From an uncultured Bacteroidales bacterium (GTDB lineage Bacteria > Bacteroidota > Bacteroidia > Bacteroidales > UBA932), in contig CALUTU010000014.1 in assembly GCA_944323785.1 (NCBI GenBank), forward strand, positions 1 through 51,370: DNA of 51,370 bases. Direction: 5' to 3'. Position 1 is the first letter of the stretch, and the number at the start of each line of letters is the position of its first letter. The position numbers and the translations under genes were made by a program. Below, one piece after another: positions 42,222 to 51,370 of this stretch. A model generated the notes under the pieces. The model ran no database searches and was not told where the DNA came from. It saw nothing but the letters and a program-made list of their open reading frames with translations.

Positions 42222-42935
42222 TTACTTTTTTAAATTATTGTTCGTTTTTAAAAATCTCCGGAAAGGCCGGGCCGTCCTCACGAAGGAACCGGCCAGTACT
42301 CCGGCGGCAATAAGTCCCAGCACCCCGGCAAGAGCCCTCCAGTCCACCTCGCTCACCCCGGCCACGGCCGTCTGTCCGTTGACGGTGGCTATCACCGCCA
42401 CTATCCCGGTCAGGGCATTGGTCAGGAAGAACATCTCCAGGCGGCTCTCCTTGTCGGGGAAGAGCAGGCGCATCAGCCAGGCCCCTCCGGCTATCACCGC
42501 GAATACCACGGCGGCGGCACTCCAGGCCACCAGGGGAAAGGATACACCCGGGAAGGCAAATATCAGATAGACCAGGAAACTGAACAGCACCCCGAATATC
42601 AGCACCCCCGGGAACCAGCGCAGGATGCGGTAGCCCCAGACGGTGGAGGACTTCAGTTTCCCGGAGCTGAGCAGATGCACCGACAGCAGGCAGAAGGAGA
42701 TCTGGAGGATAACCTCGAGGGTGATGACCACCGAGGTGTCGAGCATCAGGTCCGGGTTGGACAGCCAGGCCTCGATCTGGGAGCGGGACTGGCGCACTGC
42801 CACCGGCCACATCAGACCGGTGAAGAGTGCGGCCGCGGCGGCATGGGCCAGGACCGACCACCATTTGTGCCAGGACTGCTTCAGCACGAAGTTGAAACAG
42901 ACCAGCACCATGAGTATAACGACTAGACTGTACAT
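42222..42935 (-). CDS. hmuT: HmuT-type multipass membrane protein
   Basis: A 237-residue membrane protein with six or seven predicted helices and few charges outside the loops. I recognise it by position (the gene after hmuS in Bacteroidota haem loci), not from a catalytic motif. It may hold the HmuS complex in the inner membrane or couple it to the HmuU/HmuV motor. It is 16 nt from both neighbours. Confidence 0.7.
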   Translation of the reverse strand: MYSLVVILMVLVCFNFVLKQSWHKWWSVLAHAAAAALFTGLMWPVAVRQSRSQIEAWLSNPDLMLDTSVVITLEVILQISFCLLSVHLLSSGKLKSSTVWGYRILRWFPGVLIFGVLFSFLVYLIFAFPGVSFPLVAWSAAAVVFAVIAGGAWLMRLLFPDKESRLEMFFLTNALTGIVAVIATVNGQTAVAGVSEVDWRALAGVLGLIAAGVLAGSFVRTARPFRRFLKTNNNLKK

Positions 42936-42952
42936 AGGCGCATCCGGATGAT

Positions 42953-45900
42953 TTAAATGCCGCTGGACTTCCTGCGGCGGCGTATCAGCAGCCCGCCTCC
43001 GATGAACAGGGCGATAATCAGCACCGCCACGGCTATGTTGCTTACCAGCGTGGTTTCCTTCTCAGTCTCACTCTGCAGTCTGTCCTTGCGGAGCACCATG
43101 CCGTCCGAAGCGTCGTTTACCGATGCCTCCCGGATCTGCCGGATAGCCCCCCGGTACTCTGAGACGGAGGCCTCGGGCAGGGCGGAGGCGATGTAGTCCT
43201 GCAGGGCCGGATTGTCACAGACAAAGCCGGAGCACGAGGGTGCGAACTCCTCTATCAGCCCCGTGTGCAGCTCCGCGATATCGGTCACCTGCTCCGGCGT
43301 TGCGTCCCAGAGCCCCTTGCGGACCGATTCGAGCATGACGGCCGTCACCTCCTCGAGGGCAGCCGGATTGACCTCCCTGAAGTGCTCGTGCACTCCGAGA
43401 TCAAATTTATCCTGCACGTACACCTCGTATATCTCGTCCCACACCCGGTCATCGACAGCCTCCGGCTTCATCACGTTCCAGCCGAAGGTGTTGGTGACAG
43501 TTTCCGCTATGGCAGCCGCATCTCCCGCTCCGCCATTGAGTTTCTCGGAGATGTAAGAGGGGTTGAATATCGTCGTGCGGCTCTCCACCCCTATCGCCTC
43601 CTTGAGTTCCTGCATCCTCACGCGGTTGCGGTTGCGGTAGTCGCTCAGATAGGCGTCGGGGTCCTTGCCGGTCACCTCCTTCACGGAAAGATTGAGCCCG
43701 CCCATGAACTCGTACACATGGTCGAGGCTGAGGGCGCCCCAGGTATTGCTCTGGCGGGGCTGCACCACGGCGTCAGTGCTGGAGAGGGCCGCCTCGAAGG
43801 CATACCGGGAGAACTCCTCCCAGCCTTCCTCGCTGCCGTAGTAGGCTCCCATATTGTTCATGTAGACCTGCGCTATCTCCGAGCTGGAGCTCCAGCGGTC
43901 GGAGGCGGTCACCATGCCCTGAATGCCGGTGCCGTAGTTGCCGTTCACCCCGCCGAAGACCCTGTAGGAGGACATCCTGCGGGCATCGGCCGGAGTCACA
44001 CCCTTCTCGGTGAGAATCCGCTCGGTCTCGCGGATACCCTCGGCCACATTGTTTACATACTCCCCGTCCTGAGCCTCGGCGGCCATGCGCACAGCCCTGT
44101 CTATCAGGAAGAGGCGCGAAGCCGCAATATCCCGGAGCTGGCCGCTGGTCTGCACCACCACGTCTATTCTCGGACGGCCGAGCTTTTCCGACGGTATCAG
44201 GCGGATATCGGTCACACGGCCGAAACTGTCGTAGACCGGCTCGACACCTAACATGTAGAATATCTGGGCTATCGTCGCGCCCTCTGTCTCGATGAACTCG
44301 CTGCTCCACAGGGTGTAGCTGACCTTGCGGGGCAGGGAGTCGCAGTGCCGCTGACGGTAGAGCCGCAGGGTATTCTCGGCCAATGCAACTCCCTTCTCCC
44401 ATGCGCTGCGGGTCGGGGTGGCCTCGGCGTTCACGGCGAAGAGGTTGCGGCCGGTAGGCAGGGTATTGGGATTGGCCACTGGATCACCTCCGGGCGAGGG
44501 CGAGGTATAGCCGCCGTCCAGAGCGTTGAGCATACTGCCTATCTCAGCGGAAGGGCTTTCCAACAGGGCCTTGCGGTAGTTGTACACATTGAGCACGGCC
44601 TGTTCCATCTCAGTCACCGCCCGGGCAAAATCCTTCTCCGCCTGCGTCGGCTGCGCTTTCCGTCCGCCCATCATCTGCCGTCCGACCGCCGACATCATCT
44701 CACTCATTCCCCGGCCGGCAGCCGAATCCTTCCTCAGCTGCTGCATCCCGGCCATCTGAGCCATCATCGACATCATATCGGGCGGGGCCTGCAGCGAAGC
44801 GGCCACCTCCCGGGCACGGGCAAGTTCCTCCGGAGTGATACCGGCTATCGAGCAGAGCTGCCGGTCATCCGCCGGACGGCCCTGGGCCAGCAGCCGGGCC
44901 ACTATCTGCTTTGCCGGGGCCACATACCTGCGGTTGAACACCGACAGCTGTTTCTCCACACCGTCCACGTCCTTGCCCTTAGCCCTGTCGATACCTAAAA
45001 GGCCATAGGCCACCGGCTCGGTGCTCATGGCATAGACCGTAGACTCGATCTGAGCCGGCAGATAGGGCTCGCCCATCACGTAGAGCCGGCCCGTCACCTT
45101 CTCGGAGGCCAGTTCCTCGGCAAAATTCCCGATGCGCAGGACCTCCTCCTCAGTGTAGGGCACACTCCTGTCCAGAGTATCCAGCCCGAGGTCGGAGGCA
45201 ATGCCCATCTCTATGGTCAGTTCCTTGATTCTGAGTGCAATGCCCTCAGCGCGGGAGGCATCCGGCCTCTCTCCGTAGAGAGCGTCCTCATAGTGCGAAA
45301 GCTCGTCGGAGAGGTCGCGGTACAGCCCCCTGACATTGCTCTCCATAAAAGGAGCGGTAAGGTAGGACTGGAGCGTAGCGTAGGCGCGGCGCTTGGCCAT
45401 CACCCCCTCCCCGACATTGGAAATGGTATACAGGTAAAAATGCGGCACGGTGCCCACCAGGCGGTCCGGCCAGTCGTACTGACTCAGGGCCACCTGCTTT
45501 TTCGGAGTGAACTCGAGGCTGCCGTGGGTTCCGAAGTGAATCATAGCATCAGCTTCAAAGCCGTAACGGGCGTAGAGGTAAGCAGCTATATAATTGTACG
45601 GAGGTGCGGCTTGCGTGCCGTGTACCATCTGGAAGTCGTTCTGTCCGCCGCCGGCCGCGGGCTGCGGCAGCAGCACCACATTGCCCAGCTCGATCCGGGC
45701 CAGGGCCAGACGGCCATCTCTCGACATATAGGGCCCCGGGAATTCCCCATTCAGGGTTTCCACCTCCTCGCGCAGTCTCTGAGGCAGAGCCTCCTGAGCC
45801 CAGCGGGCAAATGTCGGAGCGTCCACCCACTCGGGAGCGCCCTCGTCCATGAAGCGGGAGGCGGCCCCCTCAGCGTAGGAGCCGAAAACCGCACCGCGGC

Positions 45901-47149
45901 TCTGAATCAGAGCGGCCAGGGCCTCGGGAGAGGACGGCAGCCCCTCCACATTGTACCCTGCATCACGCAGCGCGACGAGGAAATTGTACAGCGAGGGCAC
46001 CACCTCCATGCCGGCAGCCGTCAGGGCATTCTGTCCCGCCCCCTTGTAGTAGAATATGGCTATCTTCTTCTGACTCTCGGGCTTGCGTCTGAGTTCCAGA
46101 TAGCGGTTGACCGTCTCGGTAAACTCCTGCAGACGCTCCGGGATGGCCTCGAGCCGCTGCAGCCCGTCCTCATCCTCGTAGTGCCCGAAGAGCACATAGG
46201 GACGGATGGCTCCGTCTATCTCTGGAGTTACAACGCTCTGGGAGAGAAAGCCCCCGGCCATACCCATCTCATCGGCCTCCCAGTCGGAAACGAGGGAATT
46301 GACATTCAAGGGAGAGAAGAGGGGAATGTTGTATTTTTCCAGAAACTTGACCATCCCGTCGCCTAAGCGGCCGTGCGCCATGTTGACCACCGCCGAAGGG
46401 GCGATGGAGTCGAGCTGTCCGGTGCGGAGCATGGGCATGGTGCTGCGGATCGGATAGACGACGTTGCCCGTGGCCTCGAGGGAGGCTATCAGGTCGGTGG
46501 GGTCGCCCATCTGGCCGGTAACGATGATGCGGGGAGCGTCCTCTTTCCAGAGGCCATTGTCCCTGAGCCACTGATTATAGGCCGCGATGGAGCGGAAGCC
46601 CTCATCCTCCCCTCCGCTGCCGTCCGGCGAGGGGTGGTAGATATTCTCCACCGTGTATTCCTCGGCGGGAGCTGGCTGCGGCGCGGCGATGATCTTGCGG
46701 TCTATCCTACGGCGGATAAAGGCGAGCATGTTGCGGTAGTTCACCGGACCGCCGTTGGAGAGATAGGCCTGAAGTTCCGGGGCGAGGGTGGAGTCCACGG
46801 TGTTGATGTCGTTGGCCGGGTTGGTGACCATGGTCGAGAGCACGGGCAGGCCCCGGTCGGCGGCCTTCTGTATCTGTGCCCGCTGCTCCTCGGTGATTCT
46901 CAGGCCCATGCCGTTGATCAGAAGGATGTCGTAGTGTCCGGCCTTGGAGGCTTCCTCTGGGGTAAGCTCATAGAGACGGACCATACGGCTGTCATTGGCC
47001 TTGGAGATCTGACCGAGAGTGATGACCTGGTAATTCAGGAAGGCCACCCGCGTAGGGGCCGCTAAAAACGCCCAGAGTCCCCACAGGATGAGGACTGCCA
47101 GGATGGATACTACTATGAGTGTTATGAGTTTTGCCGTTTTTTGAATCAT
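42953..47149 (-). CDS. hmuS: HmuS, CobN/Mg-chelatase-H-like haem-processing protein
   Basis: A 1398-residue protein related to CobN, the large subunit of cobaltochelatase. One membrane helix near the N terminus (about 8-29) and one near the C terminus (about 1366-1390, followed by RRRRK) enclose the large periplasmic or cytoplasmic body. Chelatase-like blocks are visible: HGSLEFTPKKQVALSQYDWP (about 528-547) and FGGVNGNYGTGIQ (about 1057-1069). In Bacteroidota, HmuS has been linked to removal of iron from haem; that role here is from the family and the operon. Cobalamin cofactor genes are absent nearby, which argues against a cobalt-chelatase role. Confidence 0.9.
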   Translation of the reverse strand: MIQKTAKLITLIVVSILAVLILWGLWAFLAAPTRVAFLNYQVITLGQISKANDSRMVRLYELTPEEASKAGHYDILLINGMGLRITEEQRAQIQKAADRGLPVLSTMVTNPANDINTVDSTLAPELQAYLSNGGPVNYRNMLAFIRRRIDRKIIAAPQPAPAEEYTVENIYHPSPDGSGGEDEGFRSIAAYNQWLRDNGLWKEDAPRIIVTGQMGDPTDLIASLEATGNVVYPIRSTMPMLRTGQLDSIAPSAVVNMAHGRLGDGMVKFLEKYNIPLFSPLNVNSLVSDWEADEMGMAGGFLSQSVVTPEIDGAIRPYVLFGHYEDEDGLQRLEAIPERLQEFTETVNRYLELRRKPESQKKIAIFYYKGAGQNALTAAGMEVVPSLYNFLVALRDAGYNVEGLPSSPEALAALIQSRGAVFGSYAEGAASRFMDEGAPEWVDAPTFARWAQEALPQRLREEVETLNGEFPGPYMSRDGRLALARIELGNVVLLPQPAAGGGQNDFQMVHGTQAAPPYNYIAAYLYARYGFEADAMIHFGTHGSLEFTPKKQVALSQYDWPDRLVGTVPHFYLYTISNVGEGVMAKRRAYATLQSYLTAPFMESNVRGLYRDLSDELSHYEDALYGERPDASRAEGIALRIKELTIEMGIASDLGLDTLDRSVPYTEEEVLRIGNFAEELASEKVTGRLYVMGEPYLPAQIESTVYAMSTEPVAYGLLGIDRAKGKDVDGVEKQLSVFNRRYVAPAKQIVARLLAQGRPADDRQLCSIAGITPEELARAREVAASLQAPPDMMSMMAQMAGMQQLRKDSAAGRGMSEMMSAVGRQMMGGRKAQPTQAEKDFARAVTEMEQAVLNVYNYRKALLESPSAEIGSMLNALDGGYTSPSPGGDPVANPNTLPTGRNLFAVNAEATPTRSAWEKGVALAENTLRLYRQRHCDSLPRKVSYTLWSSEFIETEGATIAQIFYMLGVEPVYDSFGRVTDIRLIPSEKLGRPRIDVVVQTSGQLRDIAASRLFLIDRAVRMAAEAQDGEYVNNVAEGIRETERILTEKGVTPADARRMSSYRVFGGVNGNYGTGIQGMVTASDRWSSSSEIAQVYMNNMGAYYGSEEGWEEFSRYAFEAALSSTDAVVQPRQSNTWGALSLDHVYEFMGGLNLSVKEVTGKDPDAYLSDYRNRNRVRMQELKEAIGVESRTTIFNPSYISEKLNGGAGDAAAIAETVTNTFGWNVMKPEAVDDRVWDEIYEVYVQDKFDLGVHEHFREVNPAALEEVTAVMLESVRKGLWDATPEQVTDIAELHTGLIEEFAPSCSGFVCDNPALQDYIASALPEASVSEYRGAIRQIREASVNDASDGMVLRKDRLQSETEKETTLVSNIAVAVLIIALFIGGGLLIRRRRKSSGI

Positions 47150-47167
47150 GCTGCGTTTTTATATTTT

Positions 47168-49309
47168 CTATTTTTTATTGAAAAACTCTTCGATATTCAT
47201 CGAAAGGGAGACTGCGGCCGTTGTGCCGACGGTGCTCGGGGTGCTGCTGTAGTAATAGTCGGGCCTGTAGTTGAAGAGGTTGTCCACTATCACGTTGAGC
47301 TGTATGCCCCGCCAGATGTCCTGCGACACGGTCAGCTTCCAGATTGTGTATGCCGGATAGGTCTGGGTCTCGGTGTCCTCGTAGTTGGTGGCGGAGGTGT
47401 AGACCTCGGTGGTCACGGCGGAGAGGACGCGGCCGCTGAGAGCCACGTTGAAGCCGTAGTTCTTCCAGGACCTGCCGTACTCGATGCGGGCTGTGGCCGA
47501 ATGGGGACGGGTCTGGGAGAGCAGGGGCTCGCCGGCGCGTATGGCCTCGTCGGTAAAGGTGTAGGCCAGCCGGGCCCCGAGACCGAAGGGCAGACGGGTC
47601 GAGACAGATACGTCCACTCCACGCACCTGCAGGGGGCTCATGTTGGTGTACATCATGCCGCCGAGCTCTTCGTTCCAGACGGTGGTAATACGGTTGTCCA
47701 CGAAGTTGTAGAAGCCTGAGACAGAGGCGGAGAGGTATTTCCAGTTGTACTCGGCCGAGACGGAGAGGTTCTCGCTGGACTCAGGCTCGAGGTCCGGGTT
47801 GCCGTAGATCATGAAGATGCTGGCCATGTCGAAGGACATGTACATCTCCTTGAGGGTCGGGGCCCGGAAGCCGCCGGAGTAAGAGCCTCTGAACGACCAG
47901 TTCTTTAGGCTGTACATCAGACTCAGCTTCGGAGAGAAATGACTGAGCCGCTTCTGGGAGAAGAAGTCGTAGCGCAGACCTCCGATAAGGTGCCACCTCT
48001 CGCTCAGCTTAGCCTCTATCTGGCCGAAGACATCCGCCGTATGCTGGACATAGTAACCGTTGCCTTCAAACTGATAGGACATCAGGTAGTCGCGCATATA
48101 GTCGCCTCCGAGTATCATGGTGTGCTGTCCCTCCTTTCCCAGACTGTAAGTATAGACTCCGCGCACCACATGCTGTACGTTGCTGTAGTCCCTGACATCG
48201 GTTTCATTGAAGAGCAGGTAATCGCTCTTGTCGTACTGGTCGAAGCCGTAGGAGAGTTCCAGACGGTTGCGGTCGTTGATATCCCACTCTCCCCTCAGAC
48301 CTCCGCTGAAATCGCGGTAACGGTCCCGGGTATCGCTCTGCAGGTCCCTCTCGCGGAAGAAGTAGCCGGCACGGGCTGTGAATTTAAGACCGTCCAAAGG
48401 CTCATACTGCAGACGTTCCTTGACACTCCAGTTGTAGCCACCGTAGAAGGTGCTGTAATCGCCCTCCGATGGCATGGAGTAGGAATCTATACTGGTGTAC
48501 TGGGCATTGGTCATACTGTTCAGCTTCCCGGCCTGGAAGCCTACCGAGCCGCCGTACCGCTGCTCATTGTGGGCTCCGTATCGGGCGTTGACGTTTACAG
48601 ACCAGGGCTCGGTAGCCCCGGCACTGATGAGGTTGATCACCCCGCCCACGGCATTGGAGCCGTACAGGGACGAGGCCGCACCCTTGACTATCTCGACCCT
48701 CTGTACATTGTCCAGATTCAAACGGTTGTAGTCGATGTTGTCCAAAGTCTCACCGGCTATGCGCTCCCCGTCTACCAGAAAGAGAACCGAATTGCCTCCG
48801 AAGCCCTGCATGTTCAGGGTCACCTGTTGGTCCATCGCATACGAGAACTCTATGCCGGGCAGCTCCGCCTCCAGCAAGTCACCGATATTGAGAGCATCCA
48901 CCCTCTGAATATCCAGATCGGTTATGACCCTGGTCAGGATAGGACTCTCCTTAAGAAGTCTCGGTGTCCTGGTTCCGGTGACGACTACTGTCTCCAGATT
49001 CATAAGATCCTCTTCCAGCACCACATTCAGGAGATTGTCCTTCACTTTTTCCAGTGATATATCCTGAGTCAGATAGCCCAGAAGATGAAACCTGAGCATT
49101 GCCGCACCGTCCGGTACGCTTATAGTATATCTGCCGTCATCTCCGGCCACAGCATACAGCCTGTCGTTTCCGACGACTGTCACGACTGTTCCGGAAAGAG
49201 GCTCTCCCCTGCTGTCCCTGACCGCACCGGTGACGGTTACGGATGCGGAGGCGAAAAGACTCTGAGCCGCCAGCGAAAGCACCACGAGCAAAAAGATTAT
49301 CCTTTTCAT
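47168..49309 (-). CDS. hmuR: HmuR-type TonB-dependent haem receptor
   Basis: A 713-residue outer-membrane receptor. A signal peptide precedes a carboxypeptidase-regulatory-like domain (about 22-100), a plug (about 105-225) and a 22-strand barrel. The heme-receptor signatures FRAP (near 480) and NPDL (near 503) are both present, in GGFRAPTLKEM and GNPDLEPES. It takes up haem delivered by the surface lipoproteins with energy from TonB. It is 2 nt downstream of hmuY. Confidence 0.93.
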   Translation of the reverse strand: MKRIIFLLVVLSLAAQSLFASASVTVTGAVRDSRGEPLSGTVVTVVGNDRLYAVAGDDGRYTISVPDGAAMLRFHLLGYLTQDISLEKVKDNLLNVVLEEDLMNLETVVVTGTRTPRLLKESPILTRVITDLDIQRVDALNIGDLLEAELPGIEFSYAMDQQVTLNMQGFGGNSVLFLVDGERIAGETLDNIDYNRLNLDNVQRVEIVKGAASSLYGSNAVGGVINLISAGATEPWSVNVNARYGAHNEQRYGGSVGFQAGKLNSMTNAQYTSIDSYSMPSEGDYSTFYGGYNWSVKERLQYEPLDGLKFTARAGYFFRERDLQSDTRDRYRDFSGGLRGEWDINDRNRLELSYGFDQYDKSDYLLFNETDVRDYSNVQHVVRGVYTYSLGKEGQHTMILGGDYMRDYLMSYQFEGNGYYVQHTADVFGQIEAKLSERWHLIGGLRYDFFSQKRLSHFSPKLSLMYSLKNWSFRGSYSGGFRAPTLKEMYMSFDMASIFMIYGNPDLEPESSENLSVSAEYNWKYLSASVSGFYNFVDNRITTVWNEELGGMMYTNMSPLQVRGVDVSVSTRLPFGLGARLAYTFTDEAIRAGEPLLSQTRPHSATARIEYGRSWKNYGFNVALSGRVLSAVTTEVYTSATNYEDTETQTYPAYTIWKLTVSQDIWRGIQLNVIVDNLFNYRPDYYYSSTPSTVGTTAAVSLSMNIEEFFNKK

Positions 49310-49311
49310 TG

Positions 49312-49986
49312 TCAGAATTCTACCGGATATACATAATCAATGGTCATAAAACCCTTGACCTTGCTGTCATTCATATAGTTGGTCAGTTGCAGGGCCGCCG
49401 CCTTGCCGTCCTGCGTCATCAGCACGTACACCTTGCCGGACATCGTATACACCGGCGGCATGGTGGAGGTGTCCACATTGAGCCATTTGGACAGTTCAGG
49501 ATTATACCAGGACGGGGCGTAGAGGATGATACCGTCCATCATCTGCGACATATCGACCGTTATCCTGTCCTCTGTCCAGACATCCTCCACATACTCTCCG
49601 TCTGGAAGCCTGCCCGATGCCAGGAACTCATCCAGCGAGGTGAACTCAGTCTCGATAACCGCACCACCGTTGGTCTTGGTGTCGTAACGGTGTACGGCCA
49701 GATCCCAGCCCTCCATCACTTCTCCGGTCTCCGTGCCGTCCTCAGCAATCACCGTGGTGTCTATGGAGAACGTCTCGAAGTCGATATAGGTCCACTTGGT
49801 GTACGAGGTGGCATCGATGTATATCGTACCCGAAGACGTAGCCTGTTCCACCTTAGTGAACCCGAACTCGGTATCGGCCACCGGCTCGTCATATATGCCC
49901 TCGAAAAGACCGTTGCACGAGGGGAGCGACAGCATGGCCGCTCCCACCGGCAACATTATCAATAATGGCTTTGGGATTCTTTTCAT
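49312..49986 (-). CDS. hmuY: HmuY family haem-binding lipoprotein
   Basis: HmuY is a surface hemophore that extracts haem from host proteins and passes it to HmuR. The 224-residue protein has a lipobox with Cys24 (LSLPSC) and the family core GWDLAVHRYD (about 95-104), then a run of paired strands containing Met residues (SQMMDG, DTSTMPP, YTMSGK, VLMTQD). Non-Porphyromonas HmuY proteins can use Met for haem. Only one His (His101) is obvious in the core, so Met ligation is plausible but not shown. Its ATG follows directly on the stop of the calycin-like gene (TAAATG). Confidence 0.9.
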   Translation of the reverse strand: MKRIPKPLLIMLPVGAAMLSLPSCNGLFEGIYDEPVADTEFGFTKVEQATSSGTIYIDATSYTKWTYIDFETFSIDTTVIAEDGTETGEVMEGWDLAVHRYDTKTNGGAVIETEFTSLDEFLASGRLPDGEYVEDVWTEDRITVDMSQMMDGIILYAPSWYNPELSKWLNVDTSTMPPVYTMSGKVYVLMTQDGKAAALQLTNYMNDSKVKGFMTIDYVYPVEF

Positions 49987-50826
49987 TTATTTCGTTCCTT
50001 CGAAATCCACATTGATGGCCATAGGCATGGCGCCCGGAGTGATCTCGGCACTGAGAGTCATAGTGCTGCCGTCCGCGCTGACTGTCCCGGTCAGAGAACC
50101 GGTTATACTGGTCTCGCCGGACACAGCCTCTATGTTTTCCGCACTTAAAGTGTAGCCTTCAGCGGATTCTATCAGCTCCACCTCCACGGATATGGACTCC
50201 ATGGACATTGTGCCCATACCCATCTCCGGAAGTGTCAGTGTCCATACATCACCTTCAGCGGCGAGCGACACCTGAGCCTCCTCCATCGGATCCATGGCCG
50301 TTCCCATGACCGACATTGTCAAAGTTCCGGTGTAAGAACCGCTGAGCAACAGCTCGGCAGGAGGATTGCCGGGAAGAAGAGTAATCTTCAGACCGCCCAT
50401 CACAGCCGGAATATCAAACGCAAAAGTGAAGTCTTCCGTACTTTTGACTGTTGCCGAAAGAGTGCAGTCGTACTCGCTCTGAGAGTCAGCCGACATACCC
50501 ATGAGTGTCTTGCCGCTGCCGCTCAGGCTGTAAGAGCCGTTACTTTCCGTAACCGCCACTCCTGACAGGGAGAATGTGCCCCAGGTATCGGAAGTATAGC
50601 TTACGGAGACTGTTCCGCCCTCCTCTGCCGTGACAGTCAGGGTCTGGTTCTGACTGACCATAGGTGTAGACGAATACTGGAACTCGGCTGTCGAATAACC
50701 GGTGTAAGTCCCGGCTACCGCCTCGGAGAACACCGTTTCAGGTTCTTGATTCTGGTTTTCAGTTTTCTCGCAGGATGATGCGAAGACCGCTACAGCGGCC
50801 AGAGAGATAATTTCTATCAGCTTCAT
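49987..50826 (-). CDS. Calycin-like lipoprotein, Met-rich, first gene of the haem operon
   Basis: A 279-residue exported lipoprotein (lipobox VFASSC, Cys19) with two repeated all-beta halves (about 35-150 and 160-279), as in the calycin/lipocalin-like family of Bacteroidota. It has about 15 Met residues after the start codon, clustered in LMGM, TMSVMGTAM, EMGMGTMSM and AMPM, and no His at all. The frame is open 35 codons further upstream, but the promoter box at 50862 and the signal peptide fix the ATG at 50826. It abuts hmuY. A role in haem binding or delivery is inferred from position and Met content only. Confidence 0.75.
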   Translation of the reverse strand: MKLIEIISLAAVAVFASSCEKTENQNQEPETVFSEAVAGTYTGYSTAEFQYSSTPMVSQNQTLTVTAEEGGTVSVSYTSDTWGTFSLSGVAVTESNGSYSLSGSGKTLMGMSADSQSEYDCTLSATVKSTEDFTFAFDIPAVMGGLKITLLPGNPPAELLLSGSYTGTLTMSVMGTAMDPMEEAQVSLAAEGDVWTLTLPEMGMGTMSMESISVEVELIESAEGYTLSAENIEAVSGETSITGSLTGTVSADGSTMTLSAEITPGAMPMAINVDFEGTK

Positions 50827-50861
50827 TGTATTTTGAATTTTAATGTTTACAAATGTCGCTG

Positions 50862-50892
50862 CAAAGGTATCCCGACCGGCCAGGCCCGGCAA
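50862..50892 (-). promoter_or_regulatory. Promoter of the haem operon
   Basis: On the minus strand TTGC (50889-50892), 19 nt, TACCTTTG (50862-50869). The leader is about 30 nt. No Fur-like palindrome is evident to me around it. Confidence 0.6.
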
Positions 50893-51003
50893 TCGCAAAA
50901 AATGAGGATTCTCTGCCGTTCTTATCCCCATTTCCCACTAAATTCACTGCTTTGAAATAGGAGCATCAGGAAGGGTAATCGGAAGCAGCAGACAACCGCA
51001 GTT

Positions 51004-51042
51004 AAAAATAAAAAAAAGCAGCTACAGAAACTGTAACTGCTT
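51004..51042 (-). terminator. Intrinsic terminator directly after tRNA-Ala
   Basis: AAGCAGTTACAG, 3-nt loop, CTGTAGCTGCTT (one G-T wobble), then a T-rich run. It lies about 10 nt after the tRNA-Ala 3' end and closes the rRNA-tRNA transcript before any 23S gene. Confidence 0.85.
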
Positions 51043-51051
51043 CAACTTGGG

Positions 51052-51125
51052 TGGAGAACAAGGGAGTCGAACCCTTGACCCCCTGCTTGCAAGGCAGGTG
51101 CTCTAGCCAACTGAGCTAGTCCCCC
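51052..51125 (-). tRNA. tRNA-Ala (TGC)
   Basis: A full cloverleaf of 74 nt: acceptor GGGGGAC/GTTCTCC with two G-T wobbles, D arm GCTC/GAGC, anticodon loop CTTGCAA with TGC (complement at 51089-51091), T arm with GTTCGAC. It is the second tRNA of a 16S spacer-type pair. No exact CCA end is encoded. Confidence 0.97.
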
Positions 51126-51157
51126 ATGAAAATATTCAGTCCTTTAAGCACTGAATG

Positions 51158-51231
51158 TAGTCCCGAGCGGACTTGAACCGCTGACCCCTACATTATCAGT
51201 GTAGTGCTCTAACCAACTGAGCTACGGGACT
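51158..51231 (-). tRNA. tRNA-Ile (GAT)
   Basis: A 74-nt cloverleaf: acceptor AGTCCCG/CGGGACT, D arm GCTC/GAGC, anticodon loop CTGATAA with GAT (complement at 51195-51197), T arm with GTTCAAG. It lies 76 nt after the 16S end, as in a normal rRNA spacer. Confidence 0.97.
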
Positions 51232-51307
51232 GAATAATATACATAAAAAATAATAGCATCCGGGTGAAAAAGGAGAGAATAATCTCTAACCGATCGGAAA
51301 GCTCCAA

Positions 51308-51370
<63 letters not shown>

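Noticed and set aside
42953-47149. Cobaltochelatase CobN for cobalamin synthesis
   Set aside because: Membrane helices at both ends and the hmuY-hmuR context fit HmuS; no cobalamin genes are nearby.
47939-49057. 372-residue open frame opposite hmuR
   Set aside because: Shadow frame; the receptor motifs are on the minus strand.

Overview
The window looks like a piece of a Bacteroidales (Bacteroidota) chromosome, possibly from an Alistipes-like Rikenellaceae member. The support is indirect: an hmuYRSTUV-type haem locus, BACON and DUF4988 surface lipoproteins, an ECF sigma factor paired with an anti-sigma/beta-barrel protein, an AAA-ATPase/PD-(D/E)XK protein, and many copies of the Bacteroidota -7 promoter box TAnnTTTG with no clear Shine-Dalgarno sequences. 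The genus is a guess.

Layout. (1) 1-6058 is visibly AT-rich and accessory: small unknown genes, a structured leader region, a 1110-residue leucine-rich-repeat lipoprotein with a fresh 69-bp internal duplication, and a DUF2971 protein. It ends at a 5'-truncated tRNA-Met, which looks like an integration scar. (2) 6317-18109 is compact housekeeping DNA: a secreted unknown protein, rsmE, folP, ispF, a phosphoesterase, an S9 peptidase, a PfkB kinase, a nadC-nadA fusion gene, aqpZ, nadB and tsaE. (3) 18150-19716 is a toxin-antitoxin-like islet: a frameshifted nucleotidyltransferase and a winged-helix partner whose promoter and start codon lie inside a 26-bp-arm palindrome. (4) 19761-29340 carries comM, mlaE-mlaF, a sigma/anti-sigma-barrel pair, a TPR protein with an EnvC-like protein, and a nucleoside kinase. 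(5) 29341-30071 is a higBA toxin-antitoxin islet placed directly in front of the kinase. (6) 30070-41160 has uvrA, an MBL hydrolase, a PD-(D/E)XK protein, a deoxynucleoside kinase, an outer-membrane barrel, a flippase-like membrane protein, panC-panD and iorA-iorB. (7) 41247-50826 (minus strand) is a seven-gene haem operon that begins with a calycin-like lipoprotein. (8) 51004-51370 has the 3' end of a 16S rRNA gene, tRNA-Ile and tRNA-Ala, followed by an intrinsic terminator and no 23S gene.

How the genes fit together. NadB, NadA and NadC are consecutive steps of de novo NAD synthesis. PanC and PanD belong to pantothenate synthesis. In the haem operon the lipoproteins would capture haem, HmuR would import it across the outer membrane, HmuS (CobN-like) would remove the metal, and HmuU/HmuV resemble an ExbB/ExbD motor. 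Convergent genes are packed end to end and several promoter boxes sit only 4-7 nt before the start codon, so the genome appears compact with some leaderless transcripts.

The least expected points are the 16S operon lacking 23S, the NadC-NadA fusion, the Met-rich and His-free calycin-like protein heading the haem operon, the palindrome over the toxin-antitoxin-like promoter, and a 28-bp perfect inverted repeat joining folP and ispF. No CRISPR array, transposase or integrase gene was seen.
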